Part shown: positions 30,165 to 38,620 of the stretch, in pieces
Layout: each line of letters starts with the position of its first letter
How positions within the stretch are numbered: position 1 is the stretch's first letter
Assembly: GCF_018612915.1 (NCBI RefSeq)
Contig: NZ_JAGGRL010000009.1
Span: 1 to 64,000 of the forward strand
Length of the DNA stretch: 64,000 nucleotides
Direction of reading: 5' to 3'
Source: Stenotrophomonas sp. ISL-67
Lineage (GTDB): Bacteria > Pseudomonadota > Gammaproteobacteria > Xanthomonadales > Xanthomonadaceae
Position numbers and translations under genes: made by a program
The notes under the pieces: generated by a model
Database searches by the model: none
What the model was told of the DNA's origin: nothing
Seen by the model: the letters and a program-made list of their open reading frames with translations, nothing else

Positions 30165-32249
30165 ATGACGCGCGGACGATGGACAATGGTGGCGCTGGCA
30201 GGCATGGCGGTGGCAGCGGCACTGGCCTGGACCTTCGTTCGCGAACCGGCCGCACCGGCACCGCCGCCGGGCCCTTTGGCCACGGTGCTGGGTTGGACCC
30301 CGCAGACCAGCCTGCTGGCCGGCGATGGCGTGGGCGGGCTGCGCGACGGCGCGGCGGCGCAGGCGCAGTTTGCGGATCCGTACGGCATCGCGCTGGATAC
30401 GCACGGCGTGCTGTATGTCGCCGATGCTGGCGATAACAACCGGATCCGCCGGGTGTATCCCGATGGGCGCGTGGACACGCTGGCCGGGCAGGGCGAGGGT
30501 TGGCGCGATGGTCCGGCGCTGCAGGCACAGTTCAACACGCCCTCGGCCATTGCGCTGGATGCGGCCGGCAATGTGTTCGTGGCCGACACCGGCAACCATG
30601 TGATCCGCCGGATCGGTACCGATGGTGTGGTCAGCACGATTGCCGGTGATGGCAGCGCAGGTTTCGCGGACGGCCCGGCAGCGCAGGCGCGCTTCGATGG
30701 GCCGATGGGCGTGGCGGTGGATGCCGGTGGCCGCGTGTTCGTGGCCGATACCTGGAACGACCGCATCCGCGTGATCGAGCCCGACGGCCAGGTGCGCACG
30801 CTGGCTGGCGGCGACGCGCCCGGCAACGTGGACGGTGCGGGCGTGGGCGCACGGCTGGATACGCCCGTGGCAGTGGCGCTGGATTCGCACGGGAACCTGC
30901 TGATCGCCGACCTGCTCAACAGCGCGATTCGACGCCTGGCACCGAATGGCACGCTGGATACGCTGCTGGGCCGGGGCAGCCTGCTCAACGGGCCGCTGGC
31001 GCTGGCGGTGACCCACGATGACGTCGTGTACGTGACTGATTTCGACGGCAAGGTGGTGCAGCTGTCGGCGCGTGGCCATGTGCTGGACCTCACTGGCACG
31101 GCAGCGCAGCCGCGCTTCTCGCGGCCGGGCGGGCTGGCGCTGGATGCAGAGGGCGGGCTGTACCTGTCCGATGCCGCGTCGTACCGGGTACATCGCCTGC
31201 GCGCGCTGGCTGCCGGGGCCACGCCGGCGCCGGCGCTGGTCGGGCCGTCCGCCGACGCTGCGCTGCCCGACACCGGCGGGCGCTGGCCGTTGGCGCCGCA
31301 GCTGGGCTGGCACGAGGTGGTGGGCACGCTGGGCGAGGTGCGCGGCAACTTCAGTGGCGAGAGCCGGCACCACCTGCACGATGGCTTCGATATCCGCGGC
31401 GATGTCGGGCAGACGGTGCTGGCCATTGTTGATGGCAAGGTCAGCAGTCCGTTCCCGAGCTGGTCGGTGGGTGGGCAGGCCGAAGGGCTCTCATTGGATC
31501 GGCTGCGCTACATCCACATGAAGGTGGGCCGCGATGCGCGCGACCGAGCGTTCGACGCGCGCTGGCCGCAGTTGCGGGACCTGGACGGCAAGCTGGAGCG
31601 GGTGCGGGTTCGGCGCGGCACCCGCTTCAAGGCCGGTGAGCCGCTGGGCAGCATCAACCGCATGGCGCACGTGCACCTGAGCGTGGGTGCCGGGGGCTTC
31701 CAGCGCAATGCGGTGGCGTTGGGGTTCGTGGGGTATGCCGACAGCTTCGCACCGCGCATTACCGACATGGCACTGCTGGATGATCTGGACCAGCCGATCA
31801 AGGCAGGGCCGGACGGACGGGTGCCGGTGCCGCGCCAGGGGCCCGGCGTGCAGATCGTGGTGGAGGCGTGGGACCAGGTGGACAACAACCTGCCGCGCCG
31901 TCGCCTGGGCGCCTACCAGGTGGGGTATCAGATCCTGGATGCGAACGGCACGCCGCTGGCCGGGTACGAGCAGCCGCGCTTCAACATCGTGTTCAACCGC
32001 ATGCCGCGCGAAGACAGCGCCACGGTGGTGGCGTATGCACCGGAGAGTGGAATTACCGTGCACGGCAGCGCGGTGACACGCTTCCGCTACCTGGTGACCA
32101 ATACCGTGCGCGATGGGCTGGTGGAGACCGGGCGCTGGCAGCCGGATGCGTTGCCTGCGGGGGACTACATCATTCGCGGGAGTGCGCGCGATTACAGCGG
32201 GAATGAGGCGGTAGGGGCGCGCGAGTTGAAGGTCATGGTGTTGCCGTGA
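30165..32249 (+). CDS. NHL-repeat propeller fused to an M23-type peptidase domain
   Basis: A 694-residue protein anchored by an N-terminal helix (~7-24). Residues ~45-350 hold six NHL repeats ('ADPYGIALDTHGVLYVADAG', 'NTPSAIALDAAGNVFVADTG', 'DGPMGVAVDAGGRVFVADTW' and others), a six-bladed propeller. Residues ~375-540 resemble LytM/M23 metallopeptidases: HxxxD is H405-DGF-D409 and HxH is H502-V-H504, so the zinc ligands seem present. Residues ~545-694 are a beta domain. Combining a ligand-binding propeller with a peptidoglycan peptidase on one exported chain is unusual. The peptidase may instead be a degenerate activator, as in EnvC. Confidence 0.75.
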   Translation: MTRGRWTMVALAGMAVAAALAWTFVREPAAPAPPPGPLATVLGWTPQTSLLAGDGVGGLRDGAAAQAQFADPYGIALDTHGVLYVADAGDNNRIRRVYPDGRVDTLAGQGEGWRDGPALQAQFNTPSAIALDAAGNVFVADTGNHVIRRIGTDGVVSTIAGDGSAGFADGPAAQARFDGPMGVAVDAGGRVFVADTWNDRIRVIEPDGQVRTLAGGDAPGNVDGAGVGARLDTPVAVALDSHGNLLIADLLNSAIRRLAPNGTLDTLLGRGSLLNGPLALAVTHDDVVYVTDFDGKVVQLSARGHVLDLTGTAAQPRFSRPGGLALDAEGGLYLSDAASYRVHRLRALAAGATPAPALVGPSADAALPDTGGRWPLAPQLGWHEVVGTLGEVRGNFSGESRHHLHDGFDIRGDVGQTVLAIVDGKVSSPFPSWSVGGQAEGLSLDRLRYIHMKVGRDARDRAFDARWPQLRDLDGKLERVRVRRGTRFKAGEPLGSINRMAHVHLSVGAGGFQRNAVALGFVGYADSFAPRITDMALLDDLDQPIKAGPDGRVPVPRQGPGVQIVVEAWDQVDNNLPRRRLGAYQVGYQILDANGTPLAGYEQPRFNIVFNRMPREDSATVVAYAPESGITVHGSAVTRFRYLVTNTVRDGLVETGRWQPDALPAGDYIIRGSARDYSGNEAVGARELKVMVLP

Positions 32250-32253
32250 GGGG

Positions 32254-32628
32254 TCAGGCGCCGACGCGGCGGCGCTCTGCCTCGAAGTCGGCTACCGGAC
32301 GGACTTCGATGCTGCCGTAGCGGGACCACGGAAACGCCTGGGCGATGCGCATGGCGTCGTCGGGGTCGCGTGCGTTGATGAGGTTGAAACCGGCGAGCAG
32401 TTCGCGGGTTTCGGCGAACGGGCCGTCGGTGATGCGGGCCTGCGATTGGCGCGTGCGCAGCGTCCGGGCCTGGGCAACGGGCTCCAGCTGCTGGGCAAGG
32501 ACCAGGGTGCCGTCGGCCTTCAGTTTGTCGGCGTGCTGGATGCAGCCGCGCATCATGGCGTCGTACTCCTCTGGGGGCACGTCCTGGATCAGGGCTTCGT
32601 CGATATGGATCAGCAGCAGGAATTGCAT
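32254..32628 (-). CDS. YCII-related (DGPF) protein
   Basis: A 124-residue cytoplasmic protein of the YciI-like alpha-beta barrel family. It shows 'MQFLLLIHIDEALI', the DGPF signature 'ITDGPFAETRELLAGF' and the ending 'GSIEVRPVADFE'. These proteins are small ferredoxin-like folds of mostly unknown activity, often next to ECF sigma factors of the ECF42 type, as is the case ~1.6 kb to the right. It is on the opposite strand from that operon. Confidence 0.85.
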   Translation of the reverse strand: MQFLLLIHIDEALIQDVPPEEYDAMMRGCIQHADKLKADGTLVLAQQLEPVAQARTLRTRQSQARITDGPFAETRELLAGFNLINARDPDDAMRIAQAFPWSRYGSIEVRPVADFEAERRRVGA

Positions 32629-32840
32629 GGCCGGACCAATGCTGGGCAGGGGACACCCATGATGCCCCAGCCTGCGCTGCCGGCCTGTTGCAGTGCAGCG
32701 CCGCGTGCCCGTTCAGGGCCGTGGCCGTCACCTTCGGGCGGCATCGAAACATTTTTTGGCAGACGTGTCGATTTCCATTGCACTGGGGCGTCGTAACCAG
32801 TGAAGGGCCCGCCAACCGGGCCGACAACGAGGACAAGCCG

Positions 32841-33260
32841 ATGAAAGTCATGGTGATCGTGAAAGCCACCGAGGATACCGAGGCCGGGGTGCTGCCCACC
32901 GAGGCGGAGATCCGGGCGATGGGGGCCTTCAACGAAGAGCTGGTCAAGGCCGGCATCATGCTGGCCGGTGACGGCCTGAGGCCAACCAGCCACGGGCGCA
33001 GAGTGGCCTACACCGGCGCTGCACCGCAGGTGATCGACGGGCCGTTCGCCGAAACCCGCGAGCTGGTGGCCGGGTTCTGGCTGTGGCAGGTGCGCACGGT
33101 GGATGAGGCCACCGAGTGGCTCACGCGCGCGCCGTTCTCGGCGGGCAACGTGGTGGAGATACGCCCGTTCTACACCGAGGAGGATTTCGGCGCGGCCTTC
33201 ACCCCGGAATTACGTGCGCAGGAACAGCGTCTGCGCGAACAGATCGGCCAGGCCGACTGA
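32841..33260 (+). CDS. YCII-related (DGPF) protein, first gene of the ECF operon
   Basis: A 139-residue protein; ATG 32841 has GAGGA upstream. Family markers are 'MKVMVIVKATEDTEAGVLPT' and 'VIDGPFAETRELVAGFWLW'. It starts a co-directional run: this gene, two VOC-fold genes and a sigma factor (gaps 28, 16 and 57 bases). In ECF42 loci DGPF proteins are the usual targets or partners of the sigma factor. Reaction unknown. Confidence 0.87.
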   Translation: MKVMVIVKATEDTEAGVLPTEAEIRAMGAFNEELVKAGIMLAGDGLRPTSHGRRVAYTGAAPQVIDGPFAETRELVAGFWLWQVRTVDEATEWLTRAPFSAGNVVEIRPFYTEEDFGAAFTPELRAQEQRLREQIGQAD

Positions 33261-33288
33261 CCCCCCAAACCGTGTTCTGGAGATTCCC

Positions 33289-33714
33289 ATGAAATTGATT
33301 CCCTTCCTGAGCTTCAGCGGTCAGACCCACGAAGCGATGGCCTTCTATGCCCAGGTCCTGGGTGGCAAGGTCACCTCGGAAATGAAGTACAGCGACATGC
33401 CGCCCAGTGACAACATGGACGGCTGCGGCGACAACCCCGGCCCGGCCGATCCGAACCTGATCGCGCACAGCCAGCTGGAAGTGGGCAGCGCGATCCTGAT
33501 GGCGGCCGATGGTCCGCCTTCCCCGGGCCACGGCAGCACCACGATCAACATCGACGTGGAGACCGAGGACGAAGCCGAGCGCGTGTTCAAGGCGCTGTCC
33601 GAAGGCGGCAAGGTGACCTTCCCGATCGGCGAAACCTTCTGGGCCAAGCGCTGGGGCATGCTTGAGGATCGCTACGGCAAGCCGTGGATGGTCAACTGCA
33701 TGAAACCCTACTGA
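33289..33714 (+). CDS. VOC-superfamily protein (PhnB-like)
   Basis: A 141-residue protein of the PhnB/DUF1338-like branch of the vicinal-oxygen-chelate fold. It shows 'PFLSFSGQTHEAMAFYAQVLGG' split across its start, 'SQLEVGSAILMAAD', and the ending 'WGMLEDRYGKPWMVN'. Such proteins have two beta-alpha-beta-beta-beta modules and often dimerise; many lack known activity. Starts at ATG 33289 after GGAGA. Second gene of the operon. Confidence 0.85.
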   Translation: MKLIPFLSFSGQTHEAMAFYAQVLGGKVTSEMKYSDMPPSDNMDGCGDNPGPADPNLIAHSQLEVGSAILMAADGPPSPGHGSTTINIDVETEDEAERVFKALSEGGKVTFPIGETFWAKRWGMLEDRYGKPWMVNCMKPY

Positions 33715-33730
33715 GCCCAAGGAACCCATC

Positions 33731-34138
33731 ATGTCCGATGCACCCCAGATGATCTTCGTGAACCTGCCCGTCCGTGACCTGGAGAAGAGCAAGGCGTTCT
33801 TCAGCGCGCTTGGGTTTACCCCCAACCTGACGTACACCGATGAGAAGGCGGCGTCCTTCAACATCAGCGACACGATCATGCTGATGTTGCTGAGCGAGCC
33901 GTTCTTCGCCACCTTCATCGACAGGCCGATCAGCGATGCACGCAGGCAGGCGCAGGTGATCCTTGCGCTGTCCTCGCCCAGCCGAGCCGCCGTGGACGCC
34001 ACCCTTGAGAAGGTGCTGAAGGCCGACGGCCGCGAGCCAACGCCGGCGCGCGATTACGGCTTCATGTACCAGCGCAGCTTCGAGGACCTGGACGGCCACC
34101 TCTGGGAAGTGGCGCATATGGACGGCGAACCCGGCTGA
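33731..34138 (+). CDS. VOC-superfamily (glyoxalase-like) protein
   Basis: A 135-residue protein with 'MIFVNLPVRDLEKSKAFFSA' and 'LGFTPNLTYTDEKAA' at the N-terminus and 'MYQRSFEDLDGHLWEVAHMD' at the end, the glyoxalase/bleomycin-resistance pattern. H113 and E118-type residues in the last strand could bind a metal. AAGGAA precedes ATG 33731. Third gene of the operon. Specific substrate unknown. Confidence 0.85.
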   Translation: MSDAPQMIFVNLPVRDLEKSKAFFSALGFTPNLTYTDEKAASFNISDTIMLMLLSEPFFATFIDRPISDARRQAQVILALSSPSRAAVDATLEKVLKADGREPTPARDYGFMYQRSFEDLDGHLWEVAHMDGEPG

Positions 34139-34147
34139 TGCCCACTA

Positions 34148-34172
34148 CCGCGCCGCAGCTTGTGCGGCGCGG
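34148..34172 (+). promoter_or_regulatory. 10-bp hairpin in the leader of the ECF sigma gene
   Basis: CCGCGCCGCA (34148-34157) and TGCGGCGCGG (34163-34172) form a perfect stem with a 5-nt loop between the VOC stop and the sigma start. It runs into GGAGG at 34171-34175. It may lower sigma expression relative to the upstream genes or expose the ribosome site conditionally. Confidence 0.5.
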
Positions 34173-34195
34173 AGGGGAATGCTCTGATTCGCGGC

Positions 34196-35458
34196 ATGGA
34201 TGCCGCGCTGACACAACGACTGGATACCCTCTGGCGGATGGAATCGCCGGCCTTGATTGCACGCCTGGCGCGGATGCTGGGCGGCGATATCGGGCGTGCC
34301 GAAGAACTGGCCCAGGACACCTGGCTGGCCGCGCTGGAGCGCTGGCCCACGCAGGGCGTTCCGGACAATCCGGGAGCGTGGTTGATGACCACTGCACGCA
34401 ATCGCGCCATCGACGTGCTGCGCCAGCACCAGCGCGTGGCCGGCCAGCACGCGCAATGGGGCAGCGAGCTGGAACCGCAGCCCTTGCCGCTTCCCGACGA
34501 CAGCGACGCACTGCAGGACGATATCGGCGATGACCTGCTGCGGCTGATGTTCGTGGCCTGCCACCCGGTGCTGTCGGCCGATGCGCGGGTTGCATTGACC
34601 CTGCGCCTGCTGGGCGGGCTGACCACCGATGAGATCGCCCGCGCGTTCCTGCAACCCGAGCCCACCATCGCCCAGCGCATCGTGCGCGCCAAACGCACCC
34701 TGGCCGCCAGGCAGGTGCCCTTCGAAGTGCCGCGCCAGGCGGCCCTGCCCGAACGATTGGGTTCGGTGCTGGCGGTGGTGTACCTGATTTTCAACGAAGG
34801 CTATGCCGCCAGCAGTGGCGATGACTGGATGCGCCCGGCGTTGTGCGAGGAAGCGCTGCGGCTGGGCAGGGTGCTGCAGCAGCGGTTGCCGGCCTGGCCG
34901 CAGGTGCACGGGCTGCTGGCGCTGATGGAACTGCAGGCGTCGCGCGCAGCGGCGCGGGTGGATGCGCAGGGCAACCCGATCCTGCTGCCCGAGCAGGACC
35001 GGACCCGCTGGGATCACCTGCAGGTAGCGCGCGGCCAGGCGGCGCTGCAGCACGCAGTGGCACTGGGCGGGGCAGACGATGGCTACGTGCTGCAGGCGGC
35101 CATTGCCGAGTGCCATGCCCGTGTGCGCCATGCCGACGACACCGACTGGGCACGGATGGCCACGCTGTATGCGCGGCTGGCGCAGGTGCAGCCCTCGCCG
35201 GTGGTGGAGCTCAACCGGGCGGTAGCGGTGTCGCGCGCGGAAGGCGCGGCAGCGGCGTGGCCATTGGTGGAGCAGCTGGCCGGCGATCCCCGGTTGCAGG
35301 ATTACGCGCCGCTGGCGGCGGTGCAGGGTGACCTTTTGTCGCAGATGGACCGGCATGCAGAAGCGGCCGATGCTTTTGCGCGCGCTGCGCGGCTTACTCC
35401 CAACGCGCGCGAACGGGCATTGCTGCAGGCGCGGGCCGCGGGGCCGCAACCGCGCTGA
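34196..35458 (+). CDS. ECF sigma factor of the ECF42/DUF6596 type
   Basis: A 420-residue protein from ATG 34196 (family members start near 'MDAALTQRLDTLWRMESPAL'). Sigma region 2 is residues ~15-85 ('AEELAQDTWLAALERWP', 'NPGAWLMTTARNRAIDVLR'). Region 4 is ~130-185 ('LTLRLLGGLTTDEIARAFL', 'IAQRIVRAKRTLA'). A long C-terminal DUF6596/TPR-like extension (~190-420) includes 'YLIFNEGYAASSGDDWMR'. This extension replaces an anti-sigma factor in ECF42 members and is thought to control activity. It likely drives transcription of the DGPF/VOC genes just upstream. Confidence 0.9.
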   Translation: MDAALTQRLDTLWRMESPALIARLARMLGGDIGRAEELAQDTWLAALERWPTQGVPDNPGAWLMTTARNRAIDVLRQHQRVAGQHAQWGSELEPQPLPLPDDSDALQDDIGDDLLRLMFVACHPVLSADARVALTLRLLGGLTTDEIARAFLQPEPTIAQRIVRAKRTLAARQVPFEVPRQAALPERLGSVLAVVYLIFNEGYAASSGDDWMRPALCEEALRLGRVLQQRLPAWPQVHGLLALMELQASRAAARVDAQGNPILLPEQDRTRWDHLQVARGQAALQHAVALGGADDGYVLQAAIAECHARVRHADDTDWARMATLYARLAQVQPSPVVELNRAVAVSRAEGAAAAWPLVEQLAGDPRLQDYAPLAAVQGDLLSQMDRHAEAADAFARAARLTPNARERALLQARAAGPQPR

Positions 35459-35471
35459 CACAATTTTCCCC

Positions 35472-35500
35472 TTGCCCGAAACCTGAACAGGCACTATGGT
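35472..35500 (+). promoter_or_regulatory. candidate promoter for the four-gene exported cluster
   Basis: TTGCCC (35472-35477) and TATGGT (35495-35500) are 17 bases apart, 60 bases before the first start codon of the cluster. The match is moderate. Confidence 0.45.
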
Positions 35501-35560
35501 GGCGCACTCACAAAAGTGACCGGGCACCTGCCCAGGTCCAGCCGATAAGGACGCGGGACG

Positions 35561-36769
35561 ATGTTTTCAGGGAAGAAGCGTACGCGCGCGCGCAGCGCGT
35601 GGCTGCTGCTGTGTGGGTTGGTCGTGGTGGTGGGCACTGCCACCTTCGCCAGCGCCGCGCAGGCTGCCGACAAATCGCAGCAGGCCTATTGGGCCGGCTT
35701 TGCCTACACCGCCGAGCAGAGTGCCGTAGAGGCCAGCACCCCGCGTGCGGCCACGGTGCTGAAGGCGCGCGGGCTGGCCCCGCTCAACCAGGCGCTGTGG
35801 GCGCGGCTGAAGGCCAAGCCGCCGGCCACGCTGGAGCTGATCGACCAGCCGCTGGCGATGCTCGATGGCACCACCAGTGCCACGGTGCTGGCCACCGCGC
35901 TGGACCGCGAGCTGGTTTCCATCGAACCGATCGGCGGCCAGTACAAGGTGCTGGTGGAAGTGGCGCTGCAGGCGCTGTTCTTCGACTTCCGCGAGCGCCA
36001 GGTCGTGGCGTCCTACCCGATCACGCTGCAGCGCATCGACGTGATGGAGTACCTGCCGGACGAGGACGACATCGACGCCATCGTCGCCGACCTGCTCTAC
36101 GGCAATGCCGCCACCGGCCTGCCGCAGGTGCTGGCCGACACGCTGGCCAAGGCGCAGCTGCCGGCCGCGTCGACGCGCCGCCTGCAGGTGGGCGAGGTGA
36201 CCCTGTCCGATGCGGTGCGCGCCAAGCTGCCCGATGCGGTGGACGAAAAAATGCTGCGCGCCACGCTGGCCCACGAGCTGTCCAAGACCCTGTCGTCCAA
36301 TACCGGTATCGGCCTGCTGCCGCCGGCCAGCGGCCAGGCAATTGGCGGTGCGATGGCCGCACGCTTTGCCGACGGCAAGGTGTACCAGCTGAAGATTCCC
36401 GAGCCGGATTACGTGGTGAAGCTGCGCCTGGATGCGCTGAAGAACGGCGTGATCAACGAAACCCCGGCGATGAAGACGATGCTGTTCGGCGCGTTCTTCC
36501 AGGCCACGGTGGTGGAGCCATTCTCGGGCAAGGTGTTCTTCGACCAGCCGCTGCGCAAGGGCGCCACCAAGGTGGTGCCGGCGACCCAGTGGCACGTGGA
36601 CCAATGGTCAGCCAGCTACGAAACCACGCTGGCCGGCCTTGACGCCTTCGCCGGCGCGGCCGCCAGGCGCGCGGATTCGAAAGCATGGCTGAACGAACAG
36701 AAGCCCGGCGGCAAGCCGCTGCAGCAACAGACCCAAGCCCTCCAGGAGTTGATCACCTCATGCCGTTGA
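35561..36769 (+). CDS. exported protein of unknown function, cluster gene 1
   Basis: A 402-residue protein; ATG 35561 follows AAGGA. The signal peptide ends near 'FASAAQAA' (about residue 35). The mature protein is mixed alpha/beta with 'IEPIGGQYKVLVEVALQALF' and 'LRLDALKNGVINETPAMKTM'. No domain recognised. Its 3' end overlaps the next start by 10 bases, so genes 1-2 are translationally linked. It heads a run of four exported proteins (to 40264) whose last member is a CsgG/FlgT-like lipoprotein. A periplasmic or outer-membrane assembly is the best guess. Confidence 0.7.
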   Translation: MFSGKKRTRARSAWLLLCGLVVVVGTATFASAAQAADKSQQAYWAGFAYTAEQSAVEASTPRAATVLKARGLAPLNQALWARLKAKPPATLELIDQPLAMLDGTTSATVLATALDRELVSIEPIGGQYKVLVEVALQALFFDFRERQVVASYPITLQRIDVMEYLPDEDDIDAIVADLLYGNAATGLPQVLADTLAKAQLPAASTRRLQVGEVTLSDAVRAKLPDAVDEKMLRATLAHELSKTLSSNTGIGLLPPASGQAIGGAMAARFADGKVYQLKIPEPDYVVKLRLDALKNGVINETPAMKTMLFGAFFQATVVEPFSGKVFFDQPLRKGATKVVPATQWHVDQWSASYETTLAGLDAFAGAAARRADSKAWLNEQKPGGKPLQQQTQALQELITSCR

Positions 36770-37860
36770 TTCGTGCCGTACTGCTGATTCTCATTGCACT
36801 GATGGTTGCCGCGCCGGTGTCGGCGCAGACCGCCAGTTCCCGTGGTACCGGTTCGGCCAGCTATGGCCTGCGCCTGAGTGCCGACACCCGCGCCCAGGCC
36901 CTGAACAAGGCCAAGGTCAATGCACTGGAGGCGTACATCGCCGAATCCGGTGCGGCCAAGCTGCGCCTGTTCGAAGACCGCCGCGCCGAGTTCATTGGCG
37001 AGATCGACCGCTACGTGCTGTCGGCGGTGCCGCTGTCGGACACCGAAGACAAGAAGGCCAAGACCTATACGGTCAGCGTCCGCGCCGAGATCAACACCAC
37101 CCTGCTGCAGACCAAGCTGGATGCGGGTTCGGCCACCGCCGGGGCGCGCGGCAATGAACGCTCGCTGCTGACCTTCCTGTTCATGGCGCGCTCGCAGGAC
37201 ACCGTGCAGTCGTTCCAGGACAAGGAATACCGCCGCGTCGATGCCAGCCAGAGCTATGACGAGAAGACCCGCGAAGGCGACAGCTTCCGTGGCAATGCGG
37301 TGAGCACCAGCGGCAGCATCAACCAGAATGCGTCGGTATCGGTCACCTCCGGTGGCAGCACCACCGCGCGCAGTGACAACGTCAGCTGGAAGGTGGCCAA
37401 CGCCAACGAGATCAACACCGCCATGACCGGTGCGTTCAGCGCGGCCGGCTATGAAGTGGTGGAAGCGGAATACGTGGAAGGCGAAAGCCGTGGCCTGCTG
37501 AGCATCGAGCGCATCCGCAAGGACTTCAGCACGGGCAATGACCTGTCGCCGGCCACCCTGCGCGACACCGCCAACGGCATCAAGGCGGCCAACATTCCGT
37601 ACCTGGCCGTGGGCACGCTGGACGTGGGCATGCGCGACCGCGACCCGGTCAGCGGCAACACCCGCGTGTTCGTGACCGTCACCGGCAAGGTGCTGGACGT
37701 GAGCGGCCGCTTCCCGAAGACCGTGTCTTCGGTGGGGCCGGTGCAGTTCTCCGGCACCGGCCCGAACGAAACCGTGGCCCGCACCAATGCCCTGCAGATC
37801 GCCTCTGAAAAGGGTGCGCAGCAGATGATCAACGAATTGAACGTCAAAGCGGTGCGCTGA
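36760..37860 (+). CDS. exported FlgT/LPP20-like protein, cluster gene 2
   Basis: A 366-residue protein with signal peptide ending 'MVAAPVSAQ'; ATG 36760 has AGGAG nine bases before it. Residues ~25-125 resemble the small domain found in FlgT-N and LPP20 ('GLRLSADTRAQALNKAKVNA', 'LEAYIAESGAAKLRLF', 'YTVSVRAEINTTLL'). The middle ~150-225 is Ser/Thr/Gly-rich. The end (~270-366) has 'IPYLAVGTLDVGMRDRDPV' and 'VFVTVTGKVLDVSGR', a pattern seen in CsgG/TolB-N type domains. Probably periplasmic. Overlaps gene 1 and is 76 bases from gene 3. Confidence 0.7.
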   Translation: MPLIRAVLLILIALMVAAPVSAQTASSRGTGSASYGLRLSADTRAQALNKAKVNALEAYIAESGAAKLRLFEDRRAEFIGEIDRYVLSAVPLSDTEDKKAKTYTVSVRAEINTTLLQTKLDAGSATAGARGNERSLLTFLFMARSQDTVQSFQDKEYRRVDASQSYDEKTREGDSFRGNAVSTSGSINQNASVSVTSGGSTTARSDNVSWKVANANEINTAMTGAFSAAGYEVVEAEYVEGESRGLLSIERIRKDFSTGNDLSPATLRDTANGIKAANIPYLAVGTLDVGMRDRDPVSGNTRVFVTVTGKVLDVSGRFPKTVSSVGPVQFSGTGPNETVARTNALQIASEKGAQQMINELNVKAVR

Positions 37861-37879
37861 GAATCAGCGCACCTGATGC

Positions 37880-37900
37880 CTGCCGACCAAGGGTCGGCAG
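37880..37900. repeat. SMAG-like palindrome between cluster genes 2 and 3
   Basis: CTGCCGACC (37880-37888) and GGTCGGCAG (37892-37900) flank AAG. The GTAG head is altered. It may adjust mRNA decay between the second and third genes of the operon. Confidence 0.65.
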
Positions 37901-37936
37901 CCACCGAATCCCATCATTTCTCTTCAGGAACACACC

Positions 37937-38602
37937 ATGATCCGCAAGACCCTCATCGCACTGGCCATCGCCACCACCTTCGCCGCGCCGGCACACGCGC
38001 AGTTCGGCAAGCTGAAGGACCTGGCCGGCGGCGGCAACAGCGCCTCGGCCGCCTCGGCCGGCGCCCCGGACGAAGCCGCGCAGGAAGCGCTGGTGCGTCG
38101 TTTCGTGTCCTCGCAGTCGCACTCGATCGATGCGCAGACCTCCTTCGCCAAGGCCTTCGGCCTGGCCGAGCAGGTGCAGCTGCTGGAAGCCGAGCGCCAG
38201 GCGCTGTCGTCCGGTTCGGTCAACGTGGACCAGATTAAGAAGTCGGTGTCGGTCAGCGAAGCGGCCCAGGCGGCGATCGATGAGCGCGTGGCTGCCCAGC
38301 CGGAGCTGAGCGCCGAGTCCAAGCAGCACTACACCACCGGCCTGGTGGCCCTGGTCGCTTCGGCCGCCGAAGGCCAGAAGCTGAGCGGTGAAGCCAGTAA
38401 CTTCGCCAGCGGCATGAAGAGCCTGAGCGGCACCCAGCTGGTCACCGTGGGCCGCAAGCTGGCTGCCGGTGCATGGGTTGCCAAGGAATCGCCGGGCTAC
38501 CTGAAGCGCCTGTACTCCTCGTCGAAGGCCGCGCTGACCTTCGCCCGCGCCGCCAAGATCAAGGTGCCGGGCAACGCCGAGTCGATGCTCGACAGCCTGT
38601 AA
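37937..38602 (+). CDS. exported helical protein, cluster gene 3
   Basis: A 221-residue protein with signal peptide (cleavage near 'APAHAQ'). An Ala/Ser-rich linker is followed by an all-helical domain ('LAEQVQLLEAERQALSSGS', 'SAESKQHYTTGLVALVASAA'). No family recognised. Codon use matches neighbouring core genes. It lies 18 bases before gene 4. No membrane segment other than the signal peptide. Confidence 0.68.
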   Translation: MIRKTLIALAIATTFAAPAHAQFGKLKDLAGGGNSASAASAGAPDEAAQEALVRRFVSSQSHSIDAQTSFAKAFGLAEQVQLLEAERQALSSGSVNVDQIKKSVSVSEAAQAAIDERVAAQPELSAESKQHYTTGLVALVASAAEGQKLSGEASNFASGMKSLSGTQLVTVGRKLAAGAWVAKESPGYLKRLYSSSKAALTFARAAKIKVPGNAESMLDSL

Positions 38603-38620
38603 GAGAAAGGAACGCCACGC

